A DNA stretch of 64,000 nucleotides, from contig JAPDRN010000027.1 in the NCBI GenBank assembly GCA_030247855.1, positions 186,001-250,000 on the forward strand, in the 5' to 3' direction. Positions 54,232 through 64,000 of this stretch are shown one piece after another. The notes under the pieces were generated by a model, which saw nothing but the letters and a program-made list of their open reading frames with translations, had not been told where the DNA came from and did not search any database. The DNA is from Knufia peltigerae (lineage: Eukaryota; Ascomycota; Eurotiomycetes; Chaetothyriales; Trichomeriaceae). Positions within the stretch are counted from its first letter, which is position 1. Every line of letters starts with the position of its first letter. The position numbers were made by a program, and so were the translations under genes.

Positions 54232-55073
54232 GTTGATGCAGAAGAAGCTGTCTATCGGGTCAGCTGTTGTGAATGCACCTTCGCGGCTCTTTGAGAATTC
54301 TGATTCCTGGACGGGCGTCGTTGTCGTCGAGATCGTCGGCGCACAGAACTAGTCCCACAATGATCCTATTTTCCCTCTCTGTGGTACTCGGCATAATGCC
54401 TTGATTATATCAAGGAATTGAGCCGAATGTGTGAGGTTGGCATCGACCAGTCTCTTCGGCGTTGCGGCGCCGAATTGCCTATCATCAAATCCACAATTGG
54501 AGGAGGTATGAGCCGCGCGGTTCGAGTGCCGAATTACAAGTTCGGCGCCTGATCCGTAGGTATGAATGCCGCTAAGAGAGTACTATAGTGTCACTACTTA
54601 CTAGGCGTCCGTAATGCTGCAGACCTGATGCTTGTAGGATGCTGCTGCTGTTATAAGGAGAACATCCAAGGATAAAGGGCGATGTTGCAGATAAATCGAG
54701 TCATGGAATCGGCGATGACCTTTTCTTGATTCGACGTACAACGCATTTTGTATCTGGATAGTAGTATTGGGAATGCCTCAGGGTCGACCTGAACATGGAA
54801 GGGCCATCGAGGCCATCATGTCGACTTTACAGGAATACAGCTTTAAGTGCCAGAGTAGAGACGATAAAACCCTCCATTCCTCTGCCCATTTCTGCAATTA
54901 TTGCCTGTCGAAGGACCGATAAATCCTTTGTCCGTACTCAAGCTTGATAGTACATCATCTGCTTCAGCCGACACGGCGCTCAAAGTAAAATATTCGACGT
55001 GCCAGACTCTTAATGTACATGACCGAACATTCTTCTGCCCTGGCAACTAACACCTCTCCCGGGAATGCCAATC
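54232..55073. other. Intergenic, no gene recognised
   Basis: Promoter of the M20 gene and 3' flank of the MFS gene (both minus strand). Short frames only. Confidence 0.5.
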
Positions 55074-57296
55074 CTAGTAGGCATAAACGAAGAGCGGGTT
55101 TTGCTTGTCCGTCAAATTTTTGAAGTCGAATTCGGTCGTCGTATGATCCTCAACCTGCCCGTGAATTTGCTGTCTCGTAATATCGCGGCGCTTGTTCTGG
55201 AAAACCAGATAAATACGAACTCCAATGAGCATGACGATCAGTATGGCAAAAGAGACCAGACAAGCTCCAATCCCAAGGCCTAAAGCTTTGGTCAGTATTC
55301 AAAGGCGCGGCAAGCCCATGGCGTAGGAAGAGATACTCACCGTAGCGAGGTTGTTGGGATGGCTTGAAGAACTGTGGTCCAATGATGCTAGAAGTATTGG
55401 TCAGTCACGTCCACGTATCAAGGGTAATAGAACTGCGGCAAGGGGTAAGAGGAAAAGAAACTCACTTTCCAGTGCTATAGCCAATCATAGCCATCGAGTT
55501 TGTGACCACTTTCTTCGTGTGGCCGGCAGTGTTGGCAGAGATCATGGATAAAAGTAAAATGTAACCTGTGGGAAAAGCATAAATCTGGGTCATTGGGACA
55601 ATCATTGTCAGCATTCGGGCTCTAACAAGAACGGAAGTAGTCAACACTTACCATGTAGTATCCAGCCAGCAGAGCGGCCTTGTTGTGGTAAGGAGCCGCA
55701 AAGACCATGATCGACCCGACAAGGGCGATGGTCAGGGCAGTGATCATGCACCATGTCCGGGTATTTGCGACCTTGAGGCATACCCAGGTAATTATCAACA
55801 TGAGGACGAATTCGAGAGCTCCGGCGGGCATCCCAAGCTGAACACGGAAATTGTCAGTGGGAATGACTTTGGCAAACCTGATATTTTGACACTCACCAAT
55901 GTCGTCTCGAGCACGCCGTAGTCAAAGTTTTTGATAACAAGACTGCCAAACTGATACCACGGTCAGCGATAAACTTTCTGACATATGCATAGCATCGACG
56001 ATCCCAAACAAAAAACTTACAGTCGCTATGGAATTAGGAACATTCCAAATCAGAGCCATCCAGAAAAAGGCCCATGTCTTGAAGTCGCATAGAGCTTCGA
56101 CAAGCTGCTCGCGGCGGAATTTGGTATTGTGAATGCCGGTGTGGTTCTGACGGACCATCTCGATCGAGGCATACTTTTCTTCGTCGTTCAAAAACCATGC
56201 CGTGCCTTGGTTGTCCGGCAACATGAACCACAGCACAATCGCCCACAGCACCGAGATGGCTCCAGTGACTAGGAACATCCACTTCCAAGACGCAATCCCC
56301 ACGTGTATGTGTCCCAACCCGTACGACAACAAACCTCCCACGATCTGGGCAACGCCGTTGAAGGAGAACCAGAAGCCCATCCGTAGCGGCTGGTCTTGTC
56401 TGGCATACCAAGCGCCGCTGATTAGGATGAAAGCTGGAGTGACACTGGAGTTTTGATCATCATGAATTAGCCACATGGATCTCGACCTTCCCAACAAGGA
56501 GCACCTGCTTACATTGCTTCTGCCATGCCCAGGAAGAAGCGAACAACCATGAGCTTGGCCCAGTTGTTGCACACCACATGCATGAACAGGATAACTCCCC
56601 AGAGCAATCTATCGCGAAAGGTGATAAGTATGTGCTGAACCTGACTGACTAGGGTACCATCGATGTAACGTACACACTGGCCGCAAGGCATTTCGCGGCA
56701 GCGAATTTCTGCAACAGGTGGGCAGCGAACGGTTGAGTTATCATGTAGCCTGGAGCATCAGTACAGAGACGATAATCCACGGTGCCGGAGATAGGTACCA
56801 AAGTAGAATATACTGCCCAACCATGAATACTCGGTTCCGTGAAGGTTCTAGAAGCCTCTGTTAGTAACCGGGTGTCTAGAGCCGTGGATAACAGGGGGCT
56901 TACGGTGTCCTCGATAAGTCCAAAGATGGCTGCGTATCCTAAGGTCGATTTGTCCAAGAACTGGAGCATCGTTGTAAGACTGTAGCGGGCGTCAGAAGTC
57001 GTCAAAGAAATTGAAACACGCAACTCAACACTCGATCGTTGCACAAATTGGTGGACAACTCACGCCAGGAGAGGGAGCACCCAAGTGTCTATCTTGCGCA
57101 AGGTACGTCGCGTGACGGCCGGATCAACGCTAGCATTAATGGCATTGCCAGCTTCATGGATAATACGAAGGCCAACGTCCTCATCGTCGCCAGCGGCTGA
57201 TTTGAGGTCACCTTGCTGAAGCGGCATCTCATCCCTGGCCGGAGTGATAGTAGCAGCATCCTTGGCATCGGTGGCAAGTTCCATCTTAGATTCCAT
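55074..57296 (-). CDS. MFS transporter, allantoate-permease type, 11 exons
   Basis: A predicted 12-segment permease of the anion:cation symporter family. Hand splicing gives eleven exons: 57296-57064, 56979-56904, 56847-56799, 56749-56674, 56608-56513, 56444-56021, 55950-55897, 55837-55652, 55584-55466, 55387-55341 and 55279-55074, with introns of 49-84 nt and all phases consistent, for 521 residues. Marks are LRKIDTWVLPLLA, LQFLDKSTLGYAAIFG, GTEYSWLGSIFYFGYM, VVRFFLGMAEAIVTPAFILI, SWKWMFLVTGAISVLW, SMISANTAGHTKKVVTNS and FFKPSQQPRY. The number of introns is far above that of the other two MFS genes in this window. It is divergent from the aminotransferase at 57667, suggesting joint control. 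Substrate by context: an amide or amino-acid derivative. Confidence 0.87.
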
Positions 57297-57666
57297 TCTA
57301 GAGGGCGTGGTGGCGATGTTTGCAAGGGGTTGGCTGTTTCAAATTTCAAAGAAGGATACTCGAAGGGTCTTCATATCTTCTTTCCATTGCTCTTGGTCTG
57401 TTCAGGATAAGAATGAGGTGATCTGGATAGTCCCAGTTATTGCAGATCACGGCGATAAATTCCCGGCGAGCCCCCCATCCTTTCATTGTATGTTCCTAGT
57501 AGTCACTCCATCGAGTCTGGCAAAAAATCGCCGGTGCCCCGAGGGTTTCTTCGCATCGTCTCACAAAGGGAAAACGGATATAGGAGCGCTTGGCTGCTCC
57601 TGGTCCGGCCTTGTCCCCTCCCCTATCAACGGTCTTATCAGCATCAACCCACGCCAATCACTCACC
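57297..57666. promoter_or_regulatory. Divergent promoter, MFS carrier / aminotransferase
   Basis: A 370-bp head-to-head region, compact for this window, probably serving both genes. No clear operator repeat seen. Confidence 0.4.
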
Positions 57667-59203
57667 ATGGGTTCGCTTGACTCGAACAAAAATCCCCTGA
57701 CCTTTTTGGCACAGCAGCTCTGCCTGTCGCCCACCCTACAGATTAACGAGCTTGTCCATAAGAAACAAGCGGAAGGCCATCGAGTTGTTCACCTGGGCTT
57801 TGGAGAGGCAACATTTCCCATTGCCGAGCATGTCCTCAAAGCACACCGGGAGGCTAGCGAGGAGACGAGCTACCAGCCTGTCGCCGGCTTAATGAAGCTC
57901 AGAGAGGTTGGTGGCATCTGACCGTGCGTCAGTACCATACCACGAACTAGTTACTAACGCACATTCGTAATAGTCTATTGCCCGCCACCAAGCGCGACGC
58001 CTTGGTGTCGCTATCCGGCCAGATCAGGTCGTGGTGGCCCCGGGTTCGAAACCACTGTTGTTCGCATTATTCGACATCCTTCACGGAGACGTCCTTCTTC
58101 CTCGACCGTCCTGGGTAAGCTACGAACCGCAAGTTATGCACGCCGGGAAGAAGCTGTTTTGGGTCGAAACAGACGAACAAGACCGACATGCCATCTCGTG
58201 TGAGTAGACCATGGATGTAACGACCGTCGCTCTTCTCACGCTCTCCCTAGTTCCTGCGTTGCAGTCGGCATTCGATAGAGCGGTTCATGCCGGCGCCAAT
58301 CCACGAGTCATGCTCATAAATAGCCCCTCAAACCCTACTGGGCAGGCTTTCACCAAAGACAACCTAGAGTTGATGGCGGATTTTTGTGAGAACCACGGCA
58401 TAACACTGATCAGTGACGACATCTACGCCGACATCTGTTTCAACAGCGAGTACTCTTCTAGTGCATGTTCAGGTGCCGCCTTCAACGAAGGAAGGAAGAT
58501 ATTGACAGGAGGACTGTCGAAGGTGAGCTTCGCGCCCTAATTTCCCCAGTCCGTTCTGCTGACCACAATGCGTGCTCGCTGTTAGACATACTCCGCTGGG
58601 GGATGGAGAATAGGCTTTGCAATCTTCCCCGACAATGAATTCGGCGCCACCGTCCAGCAAAGCATCCTTGCGTATGCGTCCGAATGTTGGTCTGCAGCAT
58701 CCGCGCCGGCGCAGGAGGCCGCAGCCGTCGCCTTTTCGACATCACCGGAAATGGATCTCTACCGCAAACAAGTCGTGGAGCTGCATCGGCGTTGTACAAC
58801 AACCCTGTTTCATGCCCTGCGGGAATCCGGCCTTGCAATTGCCGAGCCGAAGGGAAGCTTCTATCTATATCCGTCATTCCATCCCTACACGGCCCAGCTA
58901 GAGCAATTGGGCGTGAAAACAAGTCTTGACCTGTCTCGCTGGTTGATCCAAGAGTTCGGCATCGCGACTTTGCCAGGCTCTGCTTTTGGAGAGGATGATC
59001 GCGGGCTATCTGGAGGACGCTATCGCCTGAGAATGGCAACAAGTTACTTGTATTTCCAGAGCAAAGAGGACCGGTACGCGAATGGATATGGACTGCTTAA
59101 CAAGGCTTTGGACCCCGAGTCTCGCATCGAGTTGCCGCTCTTGGACGATGCCATATCAATGATCCAGGCGGCCGTTGCGAAGCTGAAAGCCATCCCGGTA
59201 TAA
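57667..59203 (+). CDS. PLP-dependent class I/II aminotransferase
   Basis: A fold-type I aminotransferase that moves an amino group between an amino acid and a keto acid with pyridoxal phosphate. Exons are 57667-57906, 57974-58199, 58251-58522 and 58586-59203 (introns 67, 51 and 63 nt), giving 451 residues. Marks are HLGFGEATFPI, TSYQPVAGLMKLRE, VVVAPGSKPLLFALFD, INSPSNPTGQ, LISDDIYADICF and the Schiff-base lysine, Lys246, at the end of exon 3 in GGLSK, followed across the intron by TYSAGGWRIGF. The C-terminal domain has KGSFYLYPSF and the substrate-carboxylate arginine in YRLRMATS. The ATG at 57667 is preceded by a pyrimidine-rich leader. Aspartate/aromatic or valine-pyruvate type activity is possible; specificity cannot be read. 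Confidence 0.92.
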
Positions 59204-59306
59204 CCCCGCTGAAACCAGGAAGCCGATAGGAGACAATCTTTCCAACTAGTTCTTGACCGATCGATTTGACGTCTTTGGGCAAATTGAGCACGTTCAAAAA
59301 TCGTGA

Positions 59307-61697
59307 TTATGGAAGCATGTCGGCCCAAGTCTGAGGCTCGGAATGTATATGCGCGTGAAAGTCCTGCCTTTGGGACTGCTCAGAGACCAATGCATCTAGA
59401 ACATCGAAGCCAGACTGAGAGGGGAAGAAGTTCCAAAACGCTTGGCCGTTGTCAAAGCCTAGGAGGTCGCCGAAGGGATCCAGCGAGCCCAGATCGGTGG
59501 ACATTGGCAAGTCCATATAAGTAGGGCTTGCGTCACCAGGCCAAGCTGGAGGACTTATTGCTTCCGACGTGGGTGCCGCCATATTGGTAGTGGGATCCGA
59601 TATTGGCACACATGTTTCGAGAGCCCCTGCGCTTTCATTCCTGCTCGTGAGGCTCGCTGCAACCATCGTGAGTGTATCGCTCGCCAGTGCCTCGAACTGT
59701 GCATCCAGCCTCGATAGCAAATCTTCACTCCATCGCTCGTTCATTATTGCTATGCACATAGAGCATTTCCTCGTCCAGTTGGCAAAGTCTGCCAACCAAA
59801 GGGTCGCATCAAGGCGTTGAACTAGTTCCGAGGCTGTTGTTCTTGCAGTCACAAGCATCGTCAGACCGGCAAAAAGGACACCTTGAACAAGCATCCATGT
59901 CAATGGGACGTTACTGGTGCGTAACACGGTCAGCAAATTGTCGACATAAGTTCCAGCCGAACGGATACAGCGTGCAGCAGATTCTGAAGAAGGTCGCGGA
60001 CACAAAGGACTAGACCGATGCAACACAAACGAGGTCCCGTGATACAATCTTTCCCAATAGCTGCCTCAAAGTCAGTAATTGTCCTCCTTCAACTCGAGGG
60101 TGCGTATGGAACTACCAGAGCGGATAAGCAGATCTTTGTTCCTGTTGGCATAGCTGCCGAAGTCGCGTCCTCCAATCATCCAACTCTGCCTGTAGGTCCT
60201 GAATAATGCGAGCTCCATCTTCCAAAGAAAGTGATTTGGGCGGATTTGTACAGTAGACTGAGGCTATGACTTTGTTCTGGATCTGCCTGTGTCTGACATG
60301 GTGAAGGGCGAGGACGCTCTCGTCCGTAGAGGCTGGCAGAGGTGCAGTGATGTGATCGTTTACTATGCTTGGTGGTCTTCCGAGGTTGTAGGCCAGCGAG
60401 ATTTCGATAATGTACACTGTCCAAAATACACGATTCCGCCTGTCGCTGTCATGATCTGGCATTTGCCACTTATGATGGAAACAATGGAGGCCAAGTTCCA
60501 GAGTCATCTAATCCACAGTCAGCTCCCCATCAAAGCATAGCCACAGTGCCTGGCCGCCGAAGGCCAATACTTGCCCGCATTGCTAAGCCTGCCAACTGCC
60601 ATTGACTGAAACCGCTCGGCCCGTAAGAGCTATATATAGAAATCAACAGGAGTATCTGAATCAAGGATACGCTGGGACGGAGGTGTTGTACATCGTGTTC
60701 GAACAGCTCGAGTGCTTTTGCATAGAGAAGACTGGCCGATGGAACGGTGTGAGTCGGTTTTGATAATGCATCCGAGCGCTGTCTAATGGTGTTTGAGGCG
60801 TTTATAGATCCTAACGCCATGACTAGATAAAAGATAATAAGATCACGGCTTTGTTCTGTGTTTTCTGTTCGAGGAGTCGTCTGCAGGCTCCCGCATCTCG
60901 CGACGAGACTGTCGAGATCTTTGTAGCTGAAGAGCGGGTAAAGCGGTAACGTCCAGATCCGAAAGGAGTGAGTCAGAAGTCGAATCGCTTCAGAAGAAAG
61001 TATGTGATGTACGTTGGCCACAGTGGCCGTTCTCTCGGGACTAATCTGATTATCCGTGGTACTTGAAGCATGACTTCGAACATTCTGGCTCGGCACACAT
61101 GATCGAGCCAATGATGCCGCGTAGGTGGCAAAGAACGAGCCAGAGGACGGGCCTAGATAGCGCAACTCGCCCGTAGCGTTGAGAGCGAGCAATCCTGTTT
61201 CAGGCGCGTCCATGTTTAGAGAATTATGGCCAGCGCCATCATTTTGCTGCTCAGTATGATGAATCCCCGGAGCAATGATCTCTGGGGTTTGCTCTTGCCC
61301 ATCACCTTGAGCCGCTGGGCAGTGAAACGCCGCACTGTTCGTGTTTGAATTTTTGATAAGCGGTTCCAATGGCGTCCCGGTCTTGACAAGATGGCAATCG
61401 ACATTAAAAATTGAGGCTAATTCGTCCTCAAGCCAGGTCAACCTTGCCTGTGTGTCTTTGTGTAATCTGCCAGAGAATGAGAACGGCTATCCACCCAATC
61501 GCATTTACCACCTACTCGATTCGTCTAAGCCTGGTATATGGCTCACAAGGTGCGCCAGCATCGGAACAATTCTTGCAATTCAAAGTCCCATCACACTGAA
61601 TGCGAGTCAGTCGTGTAAGAGATCGATTTGCCAAGTCACTAACCTTGATCTTCTTCGCGTGACAGCGTGTACAGGCCCTCAAGACCCCATTTGTCAT
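59307..61697 (-). CDS. Zn(II)2Cys6 transcription factor with a GC-AG intron
   Basis: A fungal-specific regulator of 723 residues. Exons are 61697-61644, 61595-61516, 61466-60575, 60507-60116 and 60060-59307; all phases agree. The zinc cluster starts LRACTRCHAKKIK and is completed across intron 1 as CDGTLNCKNCSDAGAPC. The regulatory domain has SSEAIRLLTHSFRIWTLPLY, FYLVMALGSINAS, LIQILLLISIYSSYGPSG, FSQWQLAGLAMR joined to MTLELGLHCFHHKW, and RRNRVFWTVYIIEISLAYNL. Intron 3 (60574-60508) starts with GCAAGT instead of GT; only this donor keeps the frame. The C-terminal third is Asp/Ser/Pro-rich, like an activation region. It lies between the aminotransferase (convergent) and the amidase (divergent), so it is the likely pathway-specific regulator of this group. 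Confidence 0.88.
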
Positions 61698-62461
61698 GAC
61701 TGGAGGCGGTGCTGGTTTGCCAGGTTGACGGACAGAGAACTAGGTAGGCAACACAGGAAGGAAAAGGGCGTCAGTGGAAAGAGAGGCTCCGATGGTAGCG
61801 GCATGAAGGTAGTTAGATTGACCAGTTAACGACAATACAGTGAAGAGAGGGCCATGCCGCATCTGTGTATTGTACGTAAAAGCATATGAGCCACTGTAGC
61901 AGTCGGAAAGAAGTATCTCCGATCCTTTTTCCTAGACCTAGAATCTCGAGGCTGTCACAGCACTCAACCAGGGCACGCACCTTTTTCTGATGCGAACAAA
62001 CACCATGGAAATACATTCTTTGAGGCCTCACAAATCACGACAAAGACGTTGATGCCGAACCACGGAGTAAATACATCCTCCATTGCGCCTGCAAATCCCT
62101 ACCAACCGTCCAGCACTACCCGTCTGGCCAAATCTGATGGCCACAGTTCAATTTGCAGAAACTCTAGTTGAGTAAAGGCACACCTGTCACCGGTCAAGGC
62201 GCTCTGCCTGCACTGCGAGGCGATGAGCCGGGACAGATACTGGCGAGTTCCGTTGAAGCGTTATCGGGTCAGTCATGGCTAACTGGAGCGCGCTCACATA
62301 GTGCAATCAGTGCCGGGTTGCCACCTCGGTGATTTATCGCCGAACAGACCCCCCGCAGTTTCGAGTGAGAGCCCTTTGCGGTAACTCTTTAGCGTGGTCT
62401 ATCTCCCAGCATGATTCCATCTAATCCGTGGCCTCAAGTGTATCTCTACTTCGCATGAGCC
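61698..62461. promoter_or_regulatory. Divergent region, Zn cluster regulator / amidase
   Basis: A 764-bp region between head-to-head genes, with short frames only. It probably holds both promoters; no operator repeat was recognised. Confidence 0.4.
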
Positions 62462-64000
62462 ATGGCTTGGGAAGAGGTCGCTCAGAGAAAACGCACCCAG
62501 AGGGAGCAATGTATCCACGCATTCCGACGACTTATCAATGGGGCACACAAAAGGAGGACAACGATTGCTGGAGAGCTTGTAGGCCATGTCGAAGTCCCGA
62601 CATTGACGAAGATGTATGCGACTGGCGAGGTCTCTGTCGAGGATGTCGTCGTGGCCGTCATTCTACAGTAAGTTGTCCTCTCGGGAATCTTTGGTTTTTT
62701 GGGCCTGTGCATGCCGCTGATACTCAGCTCACGCACCAGGGCGATTGAAGCACATGAAAAAGTGAGTTTCGTCACCAAAAAACAAAATAGAAATCTGTCC
62801 AACTCACCTTCGGCAAGACGAATTGTTTAACCGAGCCTCTTTTCGAGAGCGCCGTGGAACGCGCGCGAGAACTCGATCAGTATCACAGAAAGACCGGGAA
62901 GCTTGTGGGACCGCTCCATGGTATACCCATGTCTCTGAAGGACCAATTCGACATTGCAGGTGTGGACACGACATTTGGTTACGTCGGTCGAGCTTTTCGG
63001 CCTGCCTCCGAGGACGCGCCGATGACGAAAGTCCTCAAGGACTTGGGCGCGGTGATCATCACCAAGACCAATGTACCGCAGACCATATTGGTAGGCACAT
63101 CATCCCCGGCCTGCTAGGTTTATCCTGCTGACCGGGTACACCAGTGGGGTGAGACTGAAAATCCAATGTGGGGTCTGACGACGCTGCCAGACAGGCCAGA
63201 TTTCACCGCCGGGGGGTCCTCTGGAGGTGAAGCCGCTCTCTTGAGTCTGGACGGATCACTTTGTGGATGGGGTACCGACATTGGCGGATCGATTCGAGGC
63301 CCCAGTCACTTCAACGGGCTCTTTGGCTTGAAGCCGACGGTAAAAAGCCCCGCTACCGACAAGGCACGGGGCAAACAATTTGCTAACAGGGTCGCAGAGC
63401 AGTCGGTTTTCACACCGCGGGGTTCCTGGACCTCATGAAGGGCAAGAACATGTGCCCTCCTCGGTGGGACCCATGGCCAAGCGACTTTCATCGCTGGTGG
63501 CCGTCACGAGGGCAGTTTTGAATTCGCAAGCGTGGCTTCAAGATCCAAAGGTTGTCCCGATGCCGTGGCGTGAAGCCATCTATCAGGAAGTTCTGAATCG
63601 GCGTCTGAGAATCGGACTGATCGTCGACGATGGAATCGTCGAGCCCCATCCGCCCATACAACGCGCCGTGCGAGAAGCGGCCGCTCTCCTCCGAAAGGCC
63701 GGGCACGAGATCGTCCCGTGGGATACGTCCGAGCACATGTCTTTCATAGAGATCCAGGTGAGTCTCGTCGTCGCCGTCGACAAGTGTCGTCACGCCGTTG
63801 CGGCCGGTCCTCACACGCAGTCACAGGATCAATTCTACAGGGCCGACGGGGGGGAAGACATTCGCCGCGAAATCGCCGGCGCGGGCGAACCCATGCTGCC
63901 GCACGTCGAAGCCCTGGTCGCCAGCAGCAAGCCCATCTCCGTGTACGACTACTGGCAGCTGAACAGGGCCAAAGTACGAGCCCAGCAGACGTACAACACA
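62462..64000 (+). CDS. Amidase-signature hydrolase (partial, runs off window)
   Basis: An amidase of the AmiD/acetamidase type, hydrolysing amides to acid and ammonia through a Ser-cisSer-Lys triad. Exons are 62462-62667, 62740-62761, 62818-63090, 63145-63339, 63398-63757 and 63827 to the window end. Exon 2 is only 22 nt. The catalytic lysine is in GIPMSLKDQ (about Lys117), the cis-serine in TAGGSSGGE (about 193) and the nucleophile in GTDIGGSIRGP (about Ser216). After the splice at 63340-63397 the frame continues as RFSHRGVPGPHEGQEHVPSS, matching fungal acetamidase-like proteins. The N-terminal helix region (ELVGHVEVPTLTKMYATGEV) is usual. The C-terminus is missing because the window ends. 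It is divergent from the zinc-cluster regulator. Confidence 0.9.

Noticed and set aside
1..64000. CRISPR arrays, tRNA or rRNA genes, prophage or insertion sequences
   Set aside because: No spaced direct-repeat arrays, no cloverleaf-like sequence with a proper T-loop, and no bacterial mobile genes seen; the gene structure is eukaryotic.

Overview
This window is nuclear DNA of a filamentous ascomycete (Pezizomycotina; class not resolved). The evidence is short spliceosomal introns (about 48-136 nt, GT-AG, several with CTAAC-like branch sites), three Zn(II)2Cys6 transcription factors, a HET-domain protein, a remnant that resembles fungal DUF7924, many MFS transporters and flavoenzymes, and one housekeeping gene, the replicative helicase subunit MCM3. 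Genes lie on both strands with no operon logic. I saw no tRNA, rRNA, CRISPR array, plasmid or phage feature. Most genes look broken until their introns are removed, so I worked out exon joins by hand and give them in the entries. All are predictions without transcript support.

Layout. 1-7.5 kb: an FAD monooxygenase with four introns, then a kinase-like gene and a decayed, inverted, internally deleted relative of it. 7.5-10.25 kb: MCM3. 10.9-12.7 kb: an MFS permease. 13.5-30.1 kb: a dense set of tailoring or catabolic enzymes. It holds a zinc-less MDR/enoyl reductase, two NtaA-type FMNH2-dependent monooxygenases placed tail to tail, an MFS transporter, a Baeyer-Villiger monooxygenase, a phytanoyl-CoA-dioxygenase-like enzyme, an NmrA-type reductase and an imine reductase/reductive-aminase-like enzyme. 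No PKS, NRPS or terpene synthase is in view. A 19-nt triple CCG direct repeat sits about 190-205 bp upstream of both the NmrA and the imine-reductase start codons.

31-41.3 kb is a decayed, accessory-looking stretch: a short HET-TPR protein, a Ras-like protein without its GTP-binding motifs, a frameshifted aminoglycoside-phosphotransferase-like gene, a DUF6914-like gene, a GliT-like thioredoxin-reductase-fold gene, a multiply frameshifted DUF7924 relic, and an inverted repeat pair 5 kb apart. 41.5-52 kb: two Zn2Cys6 regulators, a trans-aconitate-methyltransferase-like gene, an interrupted hypothetical gene and a membrane-anchored MOSC (mARC-like) protein.

52.5-64 kb looks like a second functional group: an M20 amidohydrolase, an 11-exon MFS permease, a class I/II aminotransferase divergent from it, a Zn2Cys6 regulator with a GC-AG intron, and an amidase that runs off the window end. 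Together they could import, hydrolyse and transaminate an amide or N-acyl amino acid. That pathway is inference from gene content and order.
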